A stretch of 64,000 nucleotides of DNA from Candidatus Zixiibacteriota bacterium (GTDB lineage: Bacteria > Zixibacteria > MSB-5A5 > WJJR01): NCBI GenBank assembly GCA_040752595.1, contig JBFMGX010000016.1, positions 36,463-100,462 of the forward strand, read 5' to 3'. The translations under genes and the position numbers were made by a program. The notes under the pieces were generated by a model. The model saw only the letters and a list, made by a program, of their open reading frames with translations, made no database searches and was not told the origin of the DNA. Of the stretch, positions 1 to 8,220 are shown piece by piece; the stretch's first letter is position 1, and each line of letters opens with the position of its first letter.

Positions 1-196
1 CCTCGCCGACCAGCACCAAGAGCATCTCCTGGAGTTCCCCCCGCCGTCGATCCAGAACGACCGCATCCTCGGTCGGCAGGCGGCGTCGGATTTCCTCTGA
101 ACCCATCGCCGTCAGGCACATCCCGGCGGTGGCCTCGACAATCTTATCGAACTCCAGAATCGCCCGCACGCTGTCGGTGGACACTGACGACGTCAT
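1..196 (-). CDS. mutS2: MutS2 N-terminus (partial)
   Basis: The first 65 codons of a minus-strand gene that runs off the left edge. After a short leader the protein reads LEFDKIVEATA, followed by a charged helix with REIRR-like and EMLLVL segments. This matches the start of MutS2-type endonucleases (LEFDKI signature), which suppress recombination or act in ribosome rescue. The ATPase and Smr domains lie outside the window. The ATG at 196 has no clear ribosome-binding site, and a TATATT box ends only about 8 bases upstream, so a leaderless mRNA is possible. Identity rests on this short stretch alone. Confidence 0.65.
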   Translation of the reverse strand, partial: MTSSVSTDSVRAILEFDKIVEATAGMCLTAMGSEEIRRRLPTEDAVVLDRRRGELQEMLLVLVGE

Positions 197-218
197 GGCG
201 CGCAATATAATGCCACGA

Positions 219-299
219 TTGTGTGCCCGCGATCTCTGATCGCGGTTCTTCGTGTCGGAGTCGCCCCGCTATCCGCGATCAGAGATCGCGGGCACACAA
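219..299. repeat. 27-bp perfect inverted repeat
   Basis: Arms at 219-245 and 273-299 are exact reverse complements, separated by 27 bases. Each arm is itself partly palindromic (GCGATCTCTGATCGC). It lies between the mutS2 start and the stop of the GGDEF gene on the same strand, so in RNA it would form a long hairpin. The form resembles a REP/MITE-like dispersed element; no second copy is seen in this window. Confidence 0.8.
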
Positions 300-356
300 G
301 AACCGCACACACGGGGAGGATTCCAGAAACCAGAGGACGGGGGCTCCTGTGGCGTG

Positions 357-1283
357 TCAGTACTTGGCCCGGCGCTCGATCATGAAGTTCGAGCCGGGCA
401 GGGTCTTCGTGTAGTGCTTGAGGTCCGCGACCATGTGGGAGATCTCGCCCACGTGGGAGAAGGTGTCGCCGTGGTTCACCACGACGGCGATTGAGAGAGT
501 CATCAGGCCATACGTCTCCGGCATGCCGCGGCGGTTCTTGGAGATGATATAGCCGTTGCGGCGGTCGCGGGGCTCATAACACAGGCCGATCTCGGCATCG
601 AACCGGTCCAGGATCGCCCGGCAGGTGGATTGGACTTTCTTCGGATCGATCAGAAAGACAAAGTCATCGCCGCCGATGTGGCCAACAAACGCATCCGGCT
701 GATGTTCAAAGACAATCTCACGGATGATCCGCGCGCACATCTTGATCACGCGGTCGCCGTAGAAGTACCCGTAGTAGTCGTTGTAGGCCTTAAAGTCGTC
801 GAGATCGGCATAGCAAACGGCGAAGCGCTCGTGCGCGGCGATCCGCGCGGCGATCACCCGTTCGATGGTGGTGGGGCCGGGCAGACGGCTGGAGGGATTC
901 ACATCCAAGTCCCGCCAACTGCGGCGAAAGGCCAGACGCAGACGGGCGGCTGCGGCCGGATCAGTCAGCGATCCGATGATCAGATCGTCGATCACGGACT
1001 CGAGAATCTCGGTGGCCGCGTCGCATTCGCCTTCGGTCTGCCAGAGAACCACCGGAACGACGGCCAGTGCCGGTAGCCGCTTGGCATGCGCCGCCAGCGA
1101 CAGCATCTGCTTCCCCTTCGATCCCATGGGAAGGACGACCAAGTCGAGCACCGTGTGCATCGCCAGATCGGCCAACTGCCGCAGCCCGTTGAACGGGACG
1201 ATTTCGGGATGAAACGGGGCCAGTGCGCGCTGCACTGCCCGCGGCCACTCGGTCGTGCCGTTCTCACAATAGGCGCAGATCAT
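357..1283 (-). CDS. GGDEF-domain protein, probable diguanylate cyclase
   Basis: A 308-aa protein with two parts. Residues 1-120 look like a degenerate receiver or pseudo-receiver without the usual phospho-acceptor context. Residues about 125-300 form a GGDEF domain, with a NPSSRLPG segment in place of DPLTGLPNR, then ADLDDFKAYND, and the active-site loop as GGDDF at 204-208. GGDDF keeps the metal and catalytic acids, so cyclic di-GMP synthesis is plausible. The RxxD inhibitory site expected just upstream of the loop is absent (QPDA at the equivalent place), so product feedback is probably lost. No transmembrane segment is seen, so it should be cytoplasmic. It may instead be a non-catalytic sensor. 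Confidence 0.75.
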   Translation of the reverse strand: MICAYCENGTTEWPRAVQRALAPFHPEIVPFNGLRQLADLAMHTVLDLVVLPMGSKGKQMLSLAAHAKRLPALAVVPVVLWQTEGECDAATEILESVIDDLIIGSLTDPAAAARLRLAFRRSWRDLDVNPSSRLPGPTTIERVIAARIAAHERFAVCYADLDDFKAYNDYYGYFYGDRVIKMCARIIREIVFEHQPDAFVGHIGGDDFVFLIDPKKVQSTCRAILDRFDAEIGLCYEPRDRRNGYIISKNRRGMPETYGLMTLSIAVVVNHGDTFSHVGEISHMVADLKHYTKTLPGSNFMIERRAKY

Positions 1284-1419
1284 CGCATCACACTCCGCCT
1301 GCGAGGGCAGAGCCCGATCACGTGCATCTCTGTCCCGCCCGACCCGGGGAGCGCTTGATCCCCACTCGTATTTTCGACCGCGGAGGGAGACGAATTGACC
1401 GGCGTTTATGTCGAGCCGT

Positions 1420-2409
1420 TCAACCGTTCGACGGCTTCGGTGTGGCTTCGAGGGGATGGAAGCGCTGGTGCACGCGGCGCAGATGTCCTCTGTCCAGATG
1501 CGTGTAAACCTGTGTCGTCGATACGGATCGGTGTCCGAGCATCATTTGCACAGCGCGCAGATCCGCGCCGGCCTCGACCAGGTGCGTGGCAAACGAATGG
1601 CGGAACGTATGCGGCGAAACTCGATCGGCCACGCCGGCCCTCAGGGCCGCCTTGCGCACGATGCGCCAGAGTCCCATCCGGCTGAGCCCTTGGCCGCGCC
1701 GGTTGAGGAAGACGAAACCGGGATCGTCATCGACCAGATCATCTCTTCTTGCCCCGCGCAGGTACGTCGTCAATGCGCGTGCCACGACGTCCCCGAACGG
1801 AACAAGTCGCTCACGATCACCCTTCCCGCGAACGCGAAGGAAGCGCGAAGGGAAATCGACGTCGCTGAGACCCAGCGTCGCCGCCTCCGAGACGCGCAGA
1901 CCGCACCCGTAGAGAACGGCGAGAATCGCCCGGTCACGGACTCCCAAGGGATCATCCATCGGCGGCGCGAGGAGCAATGTCTGCATCTGGCGAACCGAGA
2001 GCACATCGGGGAGCTGGCGCGGCAGTCGCGGCGTCCGGATGGCACGGGCGGGATTCTGTGGACAAATCTCATTCTGCAGAAGGAAGCGGTGGAAGCTCTT
2101 TACCGCCGATAGGGCGCGTGCCACCGACGCCGGCGACAATCCGGCCCGTGTCTGGCGCCCCAGAAACTCCCCCACGAGACGGGAATCGACCTGGCGGGGA
2201 TCGCCGATTCCCTGGTCGGCGCAGAAGGCCGCATAGCGCGCCAGGTCACGACGATACCCCAAGAGCGTGTTGGTGGCACGTCCGGTCACCAGCACAAGGT
2301 GGTCGAGGTACTGCCCAATCCAGCGGTCGAGCGATGATCGTCCCGATGTGGAACCCGAACCCCGACGCGTCCCCGCCCGGGATGACTCAGAGACTCGCTG
2401 GCGCGGCAC
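1420..2409 (-). CDS. xerC: Tyrosine recombinase XerC/XerD
   Basis: A 329-aa site-specific recombinase for resolving chromosome dimers at dif with FtsK. An N-terminal SAM-like core-binding domain (about 28-115) precedes the catalytic domain. All the catalytic residues are visible: R172 (LRVSE), K196 (RGKGDRE), H267 and R270 (HTFRHSF), H293 (LGHRS) and the nucleophile Y302 (VYTHLD). Start is GTG with GAGGGG just upstream, 9 bases after the comF stop. The first 25 residues are Arg/Ser-rich and longer than usual. The window has only this one Xer, so XerC and XerD cannot be told apart. The chromosomal housekeeping context (comF, rodA) argues against a mobile integrase. Confidence 0.88.
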   Translation of the reverse strand: MPRQRVSESSRAGTRRGSGSTSGRSSLDRWIGQYLDHLVLVTGRATNTLLGYRRDLARYAAFCADQGIGDPRQVDSRLVGEFLGRQTRAGLSPASVARALSAVKSFHRFLLQNEICPQNPARAIRTPRLPRQLPDVLSVRQMQTLLLAPPMDDPLGVRDRAILAVLYGCGLRVSEAATLGLSDVDFPSRFLRVRGKGDRERLVPFGDVVARALTTYLRGARRDDLVDDDPGFVFLNRRGQGLSRMGLWRIVRKAALRAGVADRVSPHTFRHSFATHLVEAGADLRAVQMMLGHRSVSTTQVYTHLDRGHLRRVHQRFHPLEATPKPSNG

Positions 2410-2418
2410 GCGGTCCCC

Positions 2419-3183
2419 TCAAGCGTTCCGGGCGGCAGGGCCCAAGTTGAGCGCCACAACGGCACCGGTGACTCGGATGGCCCCGGCCTCCATCAACACA
2501 CGCGACGCTTCACCGATTGTGGCACCGGTCGTCATCACGTCATCGACAAGAACAAAATCTCTTCCTCGTACAGTCGAGTCGTCCGGCACCGCAAACGCCC
2601 CCTGGACGTTCTGGTGACGTTCGGCCGGCGACAGCCGCGTCTGGTCCGCCACCCGCCGCGTGAATCTGATGGCCCGGTCCACAAATGGGATTGCGAGTTC
2701 TTGGGCCAGGCGCTCGGCGATCACCTCGGCGTGACCGAACCCTCGTTCGCGCCGCTTGTGTTCTGTCGTCGGCACCGCGACAACGGCGTGGCATGAACCG
2801 AAGTCCTGCAGCCGAGCCGCCAGCAACCGTCCCAGTGGAGCGGCGACAGCGCGCAACTGATCGTACTTGAGCGCCTGCACGGCGGCGCCGAGAGCTCCGT
2901 CGTAGGCCCCCAAGGCCACCACGATCCGCAGGGAGGACGGCGATGCACCGTCGGAACAACAATGCTCTTCACCCGTCAAGAATCGCCGGCAGCGCGGACA
3001 AATCGGTTCCCGCCATAAGTGGACCGAGCGTGTGCATGCGGCGCACCATGGGTAATCTCGAAGCTCGGCTATGGCCCCGCACACCGGACAACGCAGAGGC
3101 CAGATCAGACCGAGGATGGCATCCAAGCTGTGGCCCAGACGAGACTTCAGGGCGGTCGAGCGCGCGGCTCGGTGGCGGTCCAT
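2419..3183 (-). CDS. comF: ComF-family phosphoribosyltransferase
   Basis: A 254-aa protein of the ComF/GntX family, linked to DNA uptake and intracellular handling of single-stranded DNA. A four-cysteine zinc finger (CPVC, CAAC, CPRC, then CC) lies in about residues 25-75, followed by a type I phosphoribosyltransferase fold with the PRPP loop VLVDDVMTTGAT. The reading frame extends upstream to 3486, but that extension overlaps rodA. The ATG at 3183 sits two bases after the rodA stop and gives the usual ComF length, so it was chosen. It appears to be co-transcribed rodA-comF-xerC. Confidence 0.88.
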   Translation of the reverse strand: MDRHRAARSTALKSRLGHSLDAILGLIWPLRCPVCGAIAELRDYPWCAACTRSVHLWREPICPRCRRFLTGEEHCCSDGASPSSLRIVVALGAYDGALGAAVQALKYDQLRAVAAPLGRLLAARLQDFGSCHAVVAVPTTEHKRRERGFGHAEVIAERLAQELAIPFVDRAIRFTRRVADQTRLSPAERHQNVQGAFAVPDDSTVRGRDFVLVDDVMTTGATIGEASRVLMEAGAIRVTGAVVALNLGPAARNA

Positions 3184-3185
3184 CG

Positions 3186-4409
3186 TCAATACTCCTGCCA
3201 ATGCCGGCGGATGTTGACGACCAGTCCGGTCAAAAACCAGAATAACACCAGCGAGCTGCCGCCGTAAGAGACGAAAGGCAGTGGCAGACCGGTGACCGGC
3301 ATCAAGCCCACCGTCATGCCGACATTCACCAGGAGCTGGAAGGCAATGATACCGGCGGCGCCGACCGCCAGGAATCGACCGAAGTTGCTGCGTGCCCGAT
3401 ATCCGGTGTCGATCATCCGCCACAACAGCAGGCCGAAGAGAACAAGGACGATCATCGCCCCCCAAAACCCCAACTCCTCGCCGCACACCGAGAAGATGAA
3501 ATCGGTGTGCTTCTCCGGCAGGAAATGCAGACCGGTCTGGGTGCCGTGCAGGTACCCTTTGCCCCAGAGCCCACCCGACCCGATCGCCACCTTGGACTGA
3601 ATGATCTGGTATCCCGCCCGCTGGGGGTCACTCCCCGGATCAAGGAAGACCAGAATGCGCATTCTCTGGTACGGCTGCAGCTTGTTCCACAGAATCGGGG
3701 TGACAATGCCAAAGAGCGTATTCACGGTTACGACGCCCACCGACATCAACAACCGCGGCCGGGTGAGGTAGAGGGCCCCCAAAAGAACGGCGATGTAGAT
3801 GATCCACGTGATCCAGTTGAACGCCAACACCAGACTGATCAGAGGTGAAACCAGGAAGAAGAGCGACATTGGGGGCACGCCGGCCCAGAAGAGCATCACC
3901 AACACCAAGGCCCAGAAGACCAGCGAGGTCCCCAGATCGGGTTGCTTGAGAACCAAGAGCCAGATCGGCACAACGATAACGGCAAGGACCAGCAAGGGTC
4001 GCCAACCGAAGACCGGGCGCTTCAGATACGCCAAATAACGCGACAGGGCGAACAGTAGCGCCAGCTTGGCCAGTTCGGAGGGTTGGAGGTAGGCCGGGCC
4101 CAGAGAGAACCACTGCCGTGATGTGCCCACCCCCGACCACAGAAGTGCCATGAGGACCAACCCGATGGCCACCAGATACACGTAGGCGAAGACGTCGTGC
4201 AGTCGCAACGGCAGCCATGCCGCGAGCGCGAAGGCGCCCGTGGCGACGAGCCACCAGAGCAGTTGGCGGCTCCAGAGGATCTGATCCCGGGGATCCGGCA
4301 TGGCGTGCTGCGCCGAGTAAATCAGCAGCGCGCCGATGGCGGTCAGCCCGAATGCGCTTCCCACCAAGATCGGGTCCAACTCGCGGAGGTATTTCAGAAT
4401 GGTCTGCAT
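3186..4409 (-). CDS. rodA: Rod-shape SEDS glycosyltransferase RodA
   Basis: A 407-aa polytopic membrane protein with about ten hydrophobic segments, of the SEDS family (FtsW/RodA/SpoVE). It polymerises lipid II into glycan strands during elongation, together with PBP2. Recognisable parts are the start LDPILVGSAF, the loop with RQWFSLGPAYLQPSELAKL, and the periplasmic segment with LHFLPEKHTDFIFSV near residue 300. PVTGLPLPFVSYGGSS is near the C-terminus. Normally rodA directly follows mrdA. Here a plus-strand gene and a spacer intervene, so it needs its own promoter. A TTGACA -35-like box is seen near 4490 but no convincing -10. Confidence 0.93.
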   Translation of the reverse strand: MQTILKYLRELDPILVGSAFGLTAIGALLIYSAQHAMPDPRDQILWSRQLLWWLVATGAFALAAWLPLRLHDVFAYVYLVAIGLVLMALLWSGVGTSRQWFSLGPAYLQPSELAKLALLFALSRYLAYLKRPVFGWRPLLVLAVIVVPIWLLVLKQPDLGTSLVFWALVLVMLFWAGVPPMSLFFLVSPLISLVLAFNWITWIIYIAVLLGALYLTRPRLLMSVGVVTVNTLFGIVTPILWNKLQPYQRMRILVFLDPGSDPQRAGYQIIQSKVAIGSGGLWGKGYLHGTQTGLHFLPEKHTDFIFSVCGEELGFWGAMIVLVLFGLLLWRMIDTGYRARSNFGRFLAVGAAGIIAFQLLVNVGMTVGLMPVTGLPLPFVSYGGSSLVLFWFLTGLVVNIRRHWQEY

Positions 4410-4708
4410 GGATCTTCACACGACGGTTCGGCGACACGGATTCTGCCCGAGCCCCGCGGGTTCAAGGTGTGCCCATGCCCACAAAGTGTCAATCGTGGAA
4501 ACTCCCCGGCACAAAAACAGGGCGCGCGGACCTCGCGTGCCCGCGCGTGTTGGGACCGTCATGTGTAACAAGAGGTTGCATGATGCCGATTTTGCCTGCG
4601 CACAGGCATGTTTTTCGCTTTCTATTGGGTACGAAACGCCGGCTTCAGGCGTAATACACTTGGATGTTGGAGTCGACCCTGACCACAGGGGACTATGGGG
4701 TGATGACG
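4410..4708. other. Intergenic region between divergent genes
   Basis: About 300 bases between the divergent starts of rodA and the secreted-protein gene. A TTGACA hexamer (minus strand, near 4490) and a TAATAC hexamer (plus, 4652-4657) are seen, but neither has a good partner at 16-18 bases. No tRNA, repeat or small gene was recognised. Confidence 0.5.
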
Positions 4709-5803
4709 ATGAAACGGTTGATGATCACACTGGGATTCGTGGCCGCCATGGCGGTGAGCAGCCAGGCGATGAACACCGATGACATCCTGGCTCTGTGCCA
4801 GTCTGGGTTCGAGCCCGACAAGATCGCGCGCATCGTCGATGCCACCGGTCTCGATCAGCCGCTGACGACCGGCGACTGGGTGCGATTGAAGACTGAGGGA
4901 TGCGGTGACGACGTCGTTGAGGCGCTGCTGGATGTCCTCGTGCCCGTCGACGAAGAAGGTCAGGAGGTGTACGATTCGGATACGGAGTACCGCGATCGAG
5001 ACGTGAATGTGTACGTATCCGGCGACTGGGGCTGGAACGGTTGGTATGGATCGCTCTTCTGGGGGTACGACCCCTATTGGTCGTTCGGCTGGAATACCTG
5101 GGATCCGTGGGCGGGGTGGTGCTGGACGTCGCGTGCCTCTTGGTGGTATGACCCGTGGGGCCCCTCCTACTACCATCATCGTTATTGGGGTTGGGACGAT
5201 CGGTTCTACTACGGTCACGGCCATCGCCCGGGATGGCACGGCTATGATGGGCGGTACGTACGCCACAAGGCGCTGCGGCGTGCCGGCCACAGCGCGGCCG
5301 AGTACGCTGTGGTGAAGTCCTCTCCGATCGCACGCCGGGCGGTCCATGCGAATGTGCAAACCAGAGCGTATCGTGCCACGTCCACCGTTGCGACCGGGAA
5401 CGCGACTTCCGGACACATGACTGCGCGCACCAAGAGCGGGCGCGCCGGAACGGCATTCACGACACGCTCTCAGTCGCGCGGAAGCTCAAACACGAGCACA
5501 GGCGCACGATCATCGGGAACGTACGCGAAGCGCAAGACATCCGGGGCGGCGGGAAGCGGCCAGACGGTCACGCCGCGCACCGGTGCGCAGCCCAGAACAA
5601 CAGTAAGATCTCAGCCGGGATCGTCGGGGACAACGTCAACGGCCAAACCAAAGGCCAAAAAGAGTTCCCGATCGGGCGGGACGCCACCGTCGGGATCATC
5701 GTACAGCCCTCCTCCGACTTCTTCGACGGGTCGGGCGTCCAGCGGTTCCCAGCCATCGCAGTCCTCGCACAACGGGACGCTCAAGCCGCGTCCCAAGCGA
5801 TAA
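4709..5803 (+). CDS. Secreted Trp/Gly/Tyr-rich low-complexity protein
   Basis: A 364-aa protein of unknown function. A signal peptide (MKRLMITLGFVAAMAVSSQA) is followed by a predicted helical region of about 80 residues. Next comes a segment near residues 90-185 extremely rich in Trp, Tyr, Gly, Asp and Pro (WGWNGWYGSLFWGYDPYW). A basic Ser/Thr/Gly/Lys/Pro-rich disordered tail runs to the end. No catalytic motif is seen; a surface or envelope-associated structural role is possible. ATG at 4709 is chosen because GGGG at 4697-4700 is 8 bases upstream; an in-frame ATG at 4703 is the alternative. It interrupts the usual mrdA-rodA order on the opposite strand, which suggests insertion. Confidence 0.7.
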   Translation: MKRLMITLGFVAAMAVSSQAMNTDDILALCQSGFEPDKIARIVDATGLDQPLTTGDWVRLKTEGCGDDVVEALLDVLVPVDEEGQEVYDSDTEYRDRDVNVYVSGDWGWNGWYGSLFWGYDPYWSFGWNTWDPWAGWCWTSRASWWYDPWGPSYYHHRYWGWDDRFYYGHGHRPGWHGYDGRYVRHKALRRAGHSAAEYAVVKSSPIARRAVHANVQTRAYRATSTVATGNATSGHMTARTKSGRAGTAFTTRSQSRGSSNTSTGARSSGTYAKRKTSGAAGSGQTVTPRTGAQPRTTVRSQPGSSGTTSTAKPKAKKSSRSGGTPPSGSSYSPPPTSSTGRASSGSQPSQSSHNGTLKPRPKR

Positions 5804-5829
5804 GCAGACCACTGTTCCAGAGTGAATGA

Positions 5830-5854
5830 CAAGGGCCCCGATTCGGGGCCCTTG
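5830..5854. terminator. Bidirectional terminator-like hairpin
   Basis: A perfect 10-bp stem (CAAGGGCCCC) with a 5-base loop sits between the convergent ends of the secreted-protein gene and mrdA. The U-tract is poor on both strands, so termination is inferred from position and stem strength. Confidence 0.55.
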
Positions 5855-5899
5855 CCTATTGTGACACGGTGTGCGGCCCTGCCGGACCGGTGTCGCCGT

Positions 5900-7708
5900 T
5901 CACGGCATCGTCGTGTGACTGTCGGCCACAGCGACGTCCGGTGTCGACGCGGGCGGTGGGGGAGCGAGGATTGCCTTGGCCACTTGAAAGCATATGGGGG
6001 CAGCGTACGTTGACCCGTGCCCCACATTCTCCACCAGGGCCACAACGGCAATCTGAGGATCATCGGTGGGAGCATACCCGACAAACCACGCGTGATCCTC
6101 CCCGTGCGGATTCTGCGCGGTGCCGGTCTTGCCTGCCATTCGAACCACATCGTCGTTGATGCCGTGCGCGGTGCCGGAGCCGCCTTGAACAACACGGCGG
6201 CATCCTTCGCGAAGCGTGACCAACGCCGAGGGCGAGTACGGCAGTGCGAAGGAAACCTGCGGCGTCGTGTACTCCCATCGCCCGCCTGAGGACCGTGCCG
6301 CCATCACACAATGCGGACGCATGGCCTGACCATGATTGACCATGGCGGCATAGAAGACCAGAAGCTGCAACGGCGTGACGGAGAACTCCCCCTGCCCGAT
6401 GGCGAGATTCACCATCAATGTGCGTGTCCACTTTCCCTTGCCGTAGAGTCGGTCGTAGTATGCCGCCGAAGGAACAATGCCGGAGACCTCGCCAATCAGG
6501 TCGATCTCCGTCGGCTTGCCAAACCCGGAACGCCTGGTCTGCTTGGACCATTCCTCCAAACCGAGTTTGGCACCCAATTGGTAGAAATAGACATCGCATG
6601 ACTGCTCGATCGCGCCCAAGAGATCCAGCGAACCATGCCCCTCCGGCTTCCAGCATTTGAAGACGCGATTGCCGAAGCGATGGCCGCCGCCGCACGAGGC
6701 AAACCGCGATGACGGCGTGATCACACCCGCCTCCAACGCGGCGGCGGCAGTCAACAGCTTCGCCGTGGAACCGGGCGGATACATCCCCATCGCAGCCCGA
6801 TTCAGCAGCGGATGCAACGGGTCGGAGCGCAGCGCTTCCCATTCCGCCGAGGACATCCCACCCGAGAAGGCGTTGGCATCAAACCCAGGACGGGTCACGA
6901 AGCACAGGATCGCGCCGGTGCGCACATCCATGGCGACCACGGTCCCGGCCACGTAGGCCGACAGCAACGAGTCGGCCAGATGCTGGAGTCCGAGGTCGAT
7001 GGTCAAAAGCACATCGTCACCGGCGGTGGGCGCTACGGGGGCATACCCCGGCATCGCCCCCATGACTTGCCCGTAGGCATTCACCTGACGATAGACGATC
7101 CCGTCCAAGCCGCGCAAGACGTCGTCGTGGCGCTTCTCAAGGCCGATGGCACCGACTTGTCCGCGCAAGGGCGCTCCGCTTTTGTCGGTGCGGTTGGCGT
7201 CCTCGTCACTGACCTCGCGAACATACCCGAGAAGGTGCCCGCCCCAAGGCGCGGAGGGATACTGGCGCACCGGCTCACTGGCGACCATCACGCCGGGGAA
7301 TTCCTCGATGCGTTCTTCGAGCCGGGCAATAACCGACAGATCGGCGTCGCGTTGAACGTTCACCGGCTCCAGCGGCAAGCCGGGACGGCGTCTCAGACGG
7401 GCGGCCAGATCATCACCCGAAAGATCGAGAACCGATGCGAGTCTGAGTCGCGGCCCGTCGCCGCGGAAGTCGGCCGGGAGAACGGCAATCGAGAACGACA
7501 GCCGATTGCCCACAATCTCAATGCCGTTGCGGTCGAGAAGCCGCCCGCGCGGCGCCGAAATCGGGAGCACGCGGATGCGGTTTTCGTCGGCGATTCTCCG
7601 GTACGCCCCGACCTGAAGGAGTTGCATGGTCGCCAGGCGAGCCGCAAGCACCAAGAGTATGGCGACGACAGCGGCGAGAAGGACATTGCGGCGCCCGGTC
7701 CAGTTCAC
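5900..7708 (-). CDS. mrdA: Penicillin-binding protein 2 (peptidoglycan transpeptidase)
   Basis: A 602-aa class B PBP that cross-links peptidoglycan during elongation with RodA. One N-terminal membrane anchor (about residues 8-27) precedes a dimerisation domain starting RGRLLDRNG. The transpeptidase domain has the three motifs: S-T-A-K (PPGSTAKLL), S-C-D (EQSCDVYFY) and K-T-G (AGKTGTAQNP). The frame continues upstream, but a GTG at 7708 preceded by GGAGG at 7 bases gives the normal PBP2 start. Its GTGA overlaps the mreD stop by 4 bases, so mreC-mreD-mrdA are translationally coupled. Confidence 0.93.
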   Translation of the reverse strand: MNWTGRRNVLLAAVVAILLVLAARLATMQLLQVGAYRRIADENRIRVLPISAPRGRLLDRNGIEIVGNRLSFSIAVLPADFRGDGPRLRLASVLDLSGDDLAARLRRRPGLPLEPVNVQRDADLSVIARLEERIEEFPGVMVASEPVRQYPSAPWGGHLLGYVREVSDEDANRTDKSGAPLRGQVGAIGLEKRHDDVLRGLDGIVYRQVNAYGQVMGAMPGYAPVAPTAGDDVLLTIDLGLQHLADSLLSAYVAGTVVAMDVRTGAILCFVTRPGFDANAFSGGMSSAEWEALRSDPLHPLLNRAAMGMYPPGSTAKLLTAAAALEAGVITPSSRFASCGGGHRFGNRVFKCWKPEGHGSLDLLGAIEQSCDVYFYQLGAKLGLEEWSKQTRRSGFGKPTEIDLIGEVSGIVPSAAYYDRLYGKGKWTRTLMVNLAIGQGEFSVTPLQLLVFYAAMVNHGQAMRPHCVMAARSSGGRWEYTTPQVSFALPYSPSALVTLREGCRRVVQGGSGTAHGINDDVVRMAGKTGTAQNPHGEDHAWFVGYAPTDDPQIAVVALVENVGHGSTYAAPICFQVAKAILAPPPPASTPDVAVADSHTTMP

Positions 7709-8220
7709 AGGGATTCCTCCCGGCTCTGATCGGGAGCGACGACGAAGCGCCTGGGACGCGCCCGTTCCCAAAGCACGGCGATGCCAACCCCCGCTGTCGC
7801 TGTCAAGCCCGCGGACGCCAATGCGCCCGACCAGAGGGAACTCAGCCAGAGTCCGAGATCCCAGCCCGTCTGGAATAACAACTGGAATGCCTTGGCCACC
7901 AACAGGACGGACCAGAGGATCAGCCAACGTGAAAAGGTGTACTCAAGGAACAAGCGTTCCTTCCAAAATCCGACAATCCACCCGGCACCGGCTCCCAACA
8001 AGCTCCCCCACACCAGCCGGCCGGGGTCACCGGCCGCGGCGAGAAAGCCGATCGCCCAGCCCGAAAACGTGCCGATAAGCCGTCCCCGGTTCAGACCAAT
8101 CAGCGCGATGACCATGAGGTCATAGTCGAGCCGCATGCGCGGCGGTGCCGGTGTGTCAGGAAACCAGACACGATACGCCACGATGCTGGCCGCCAGAGCG
8201 ATCCAACTCACGACACTCAC
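7705..8220 (-). CDS. mreD: Rod-shape protein MreD
   Basis: A 171-aa integral membrane protein with about five hydrophobic helices, placed exactly where MreD is expected between mreC and mrdA. Family members have little sequence conservation. The DYDLMVIALIGLNRGRLIG and GTFSGWAIGFL segments fit the MreD pattern of a loop followed by a glycine-rich helix. The GTG at 8220 overlaps the mreC stop (GTGA) and has GGGAGG six bases upstream. It links MreC to RodA/PBP2 in the elongasome. Confidence 0.85.
   Translation of the reverse strand: MSVVSWIALAASIVAYRVWFPDTPAPPRMRLDYDLMVIALIGLNRGRLIGTFSGWAIGFLAAAGDPGRLVWGSLLGAGAGWIVGFWKERLFLEYTFSRWLILWSVLLVAKAFQLLFQTGWDLGLWLSSLWSGALASAGLTATAGVGIAVLWERARPRRFVVAPDQSREESL

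Noticed and set aside
1420-2409. Integrase of a genomic island
   Set aside because: The recombinase has XerC/D length and housekeeping neighbours; no attachment site, tRNA or phage genes are near.
3184-3486. Upstream extension of the comF frame
   Set aside because: It overlaps rodA antiparallel in frame only, has no family similarity, and the ATG at 3183 gives the normal ComF length.
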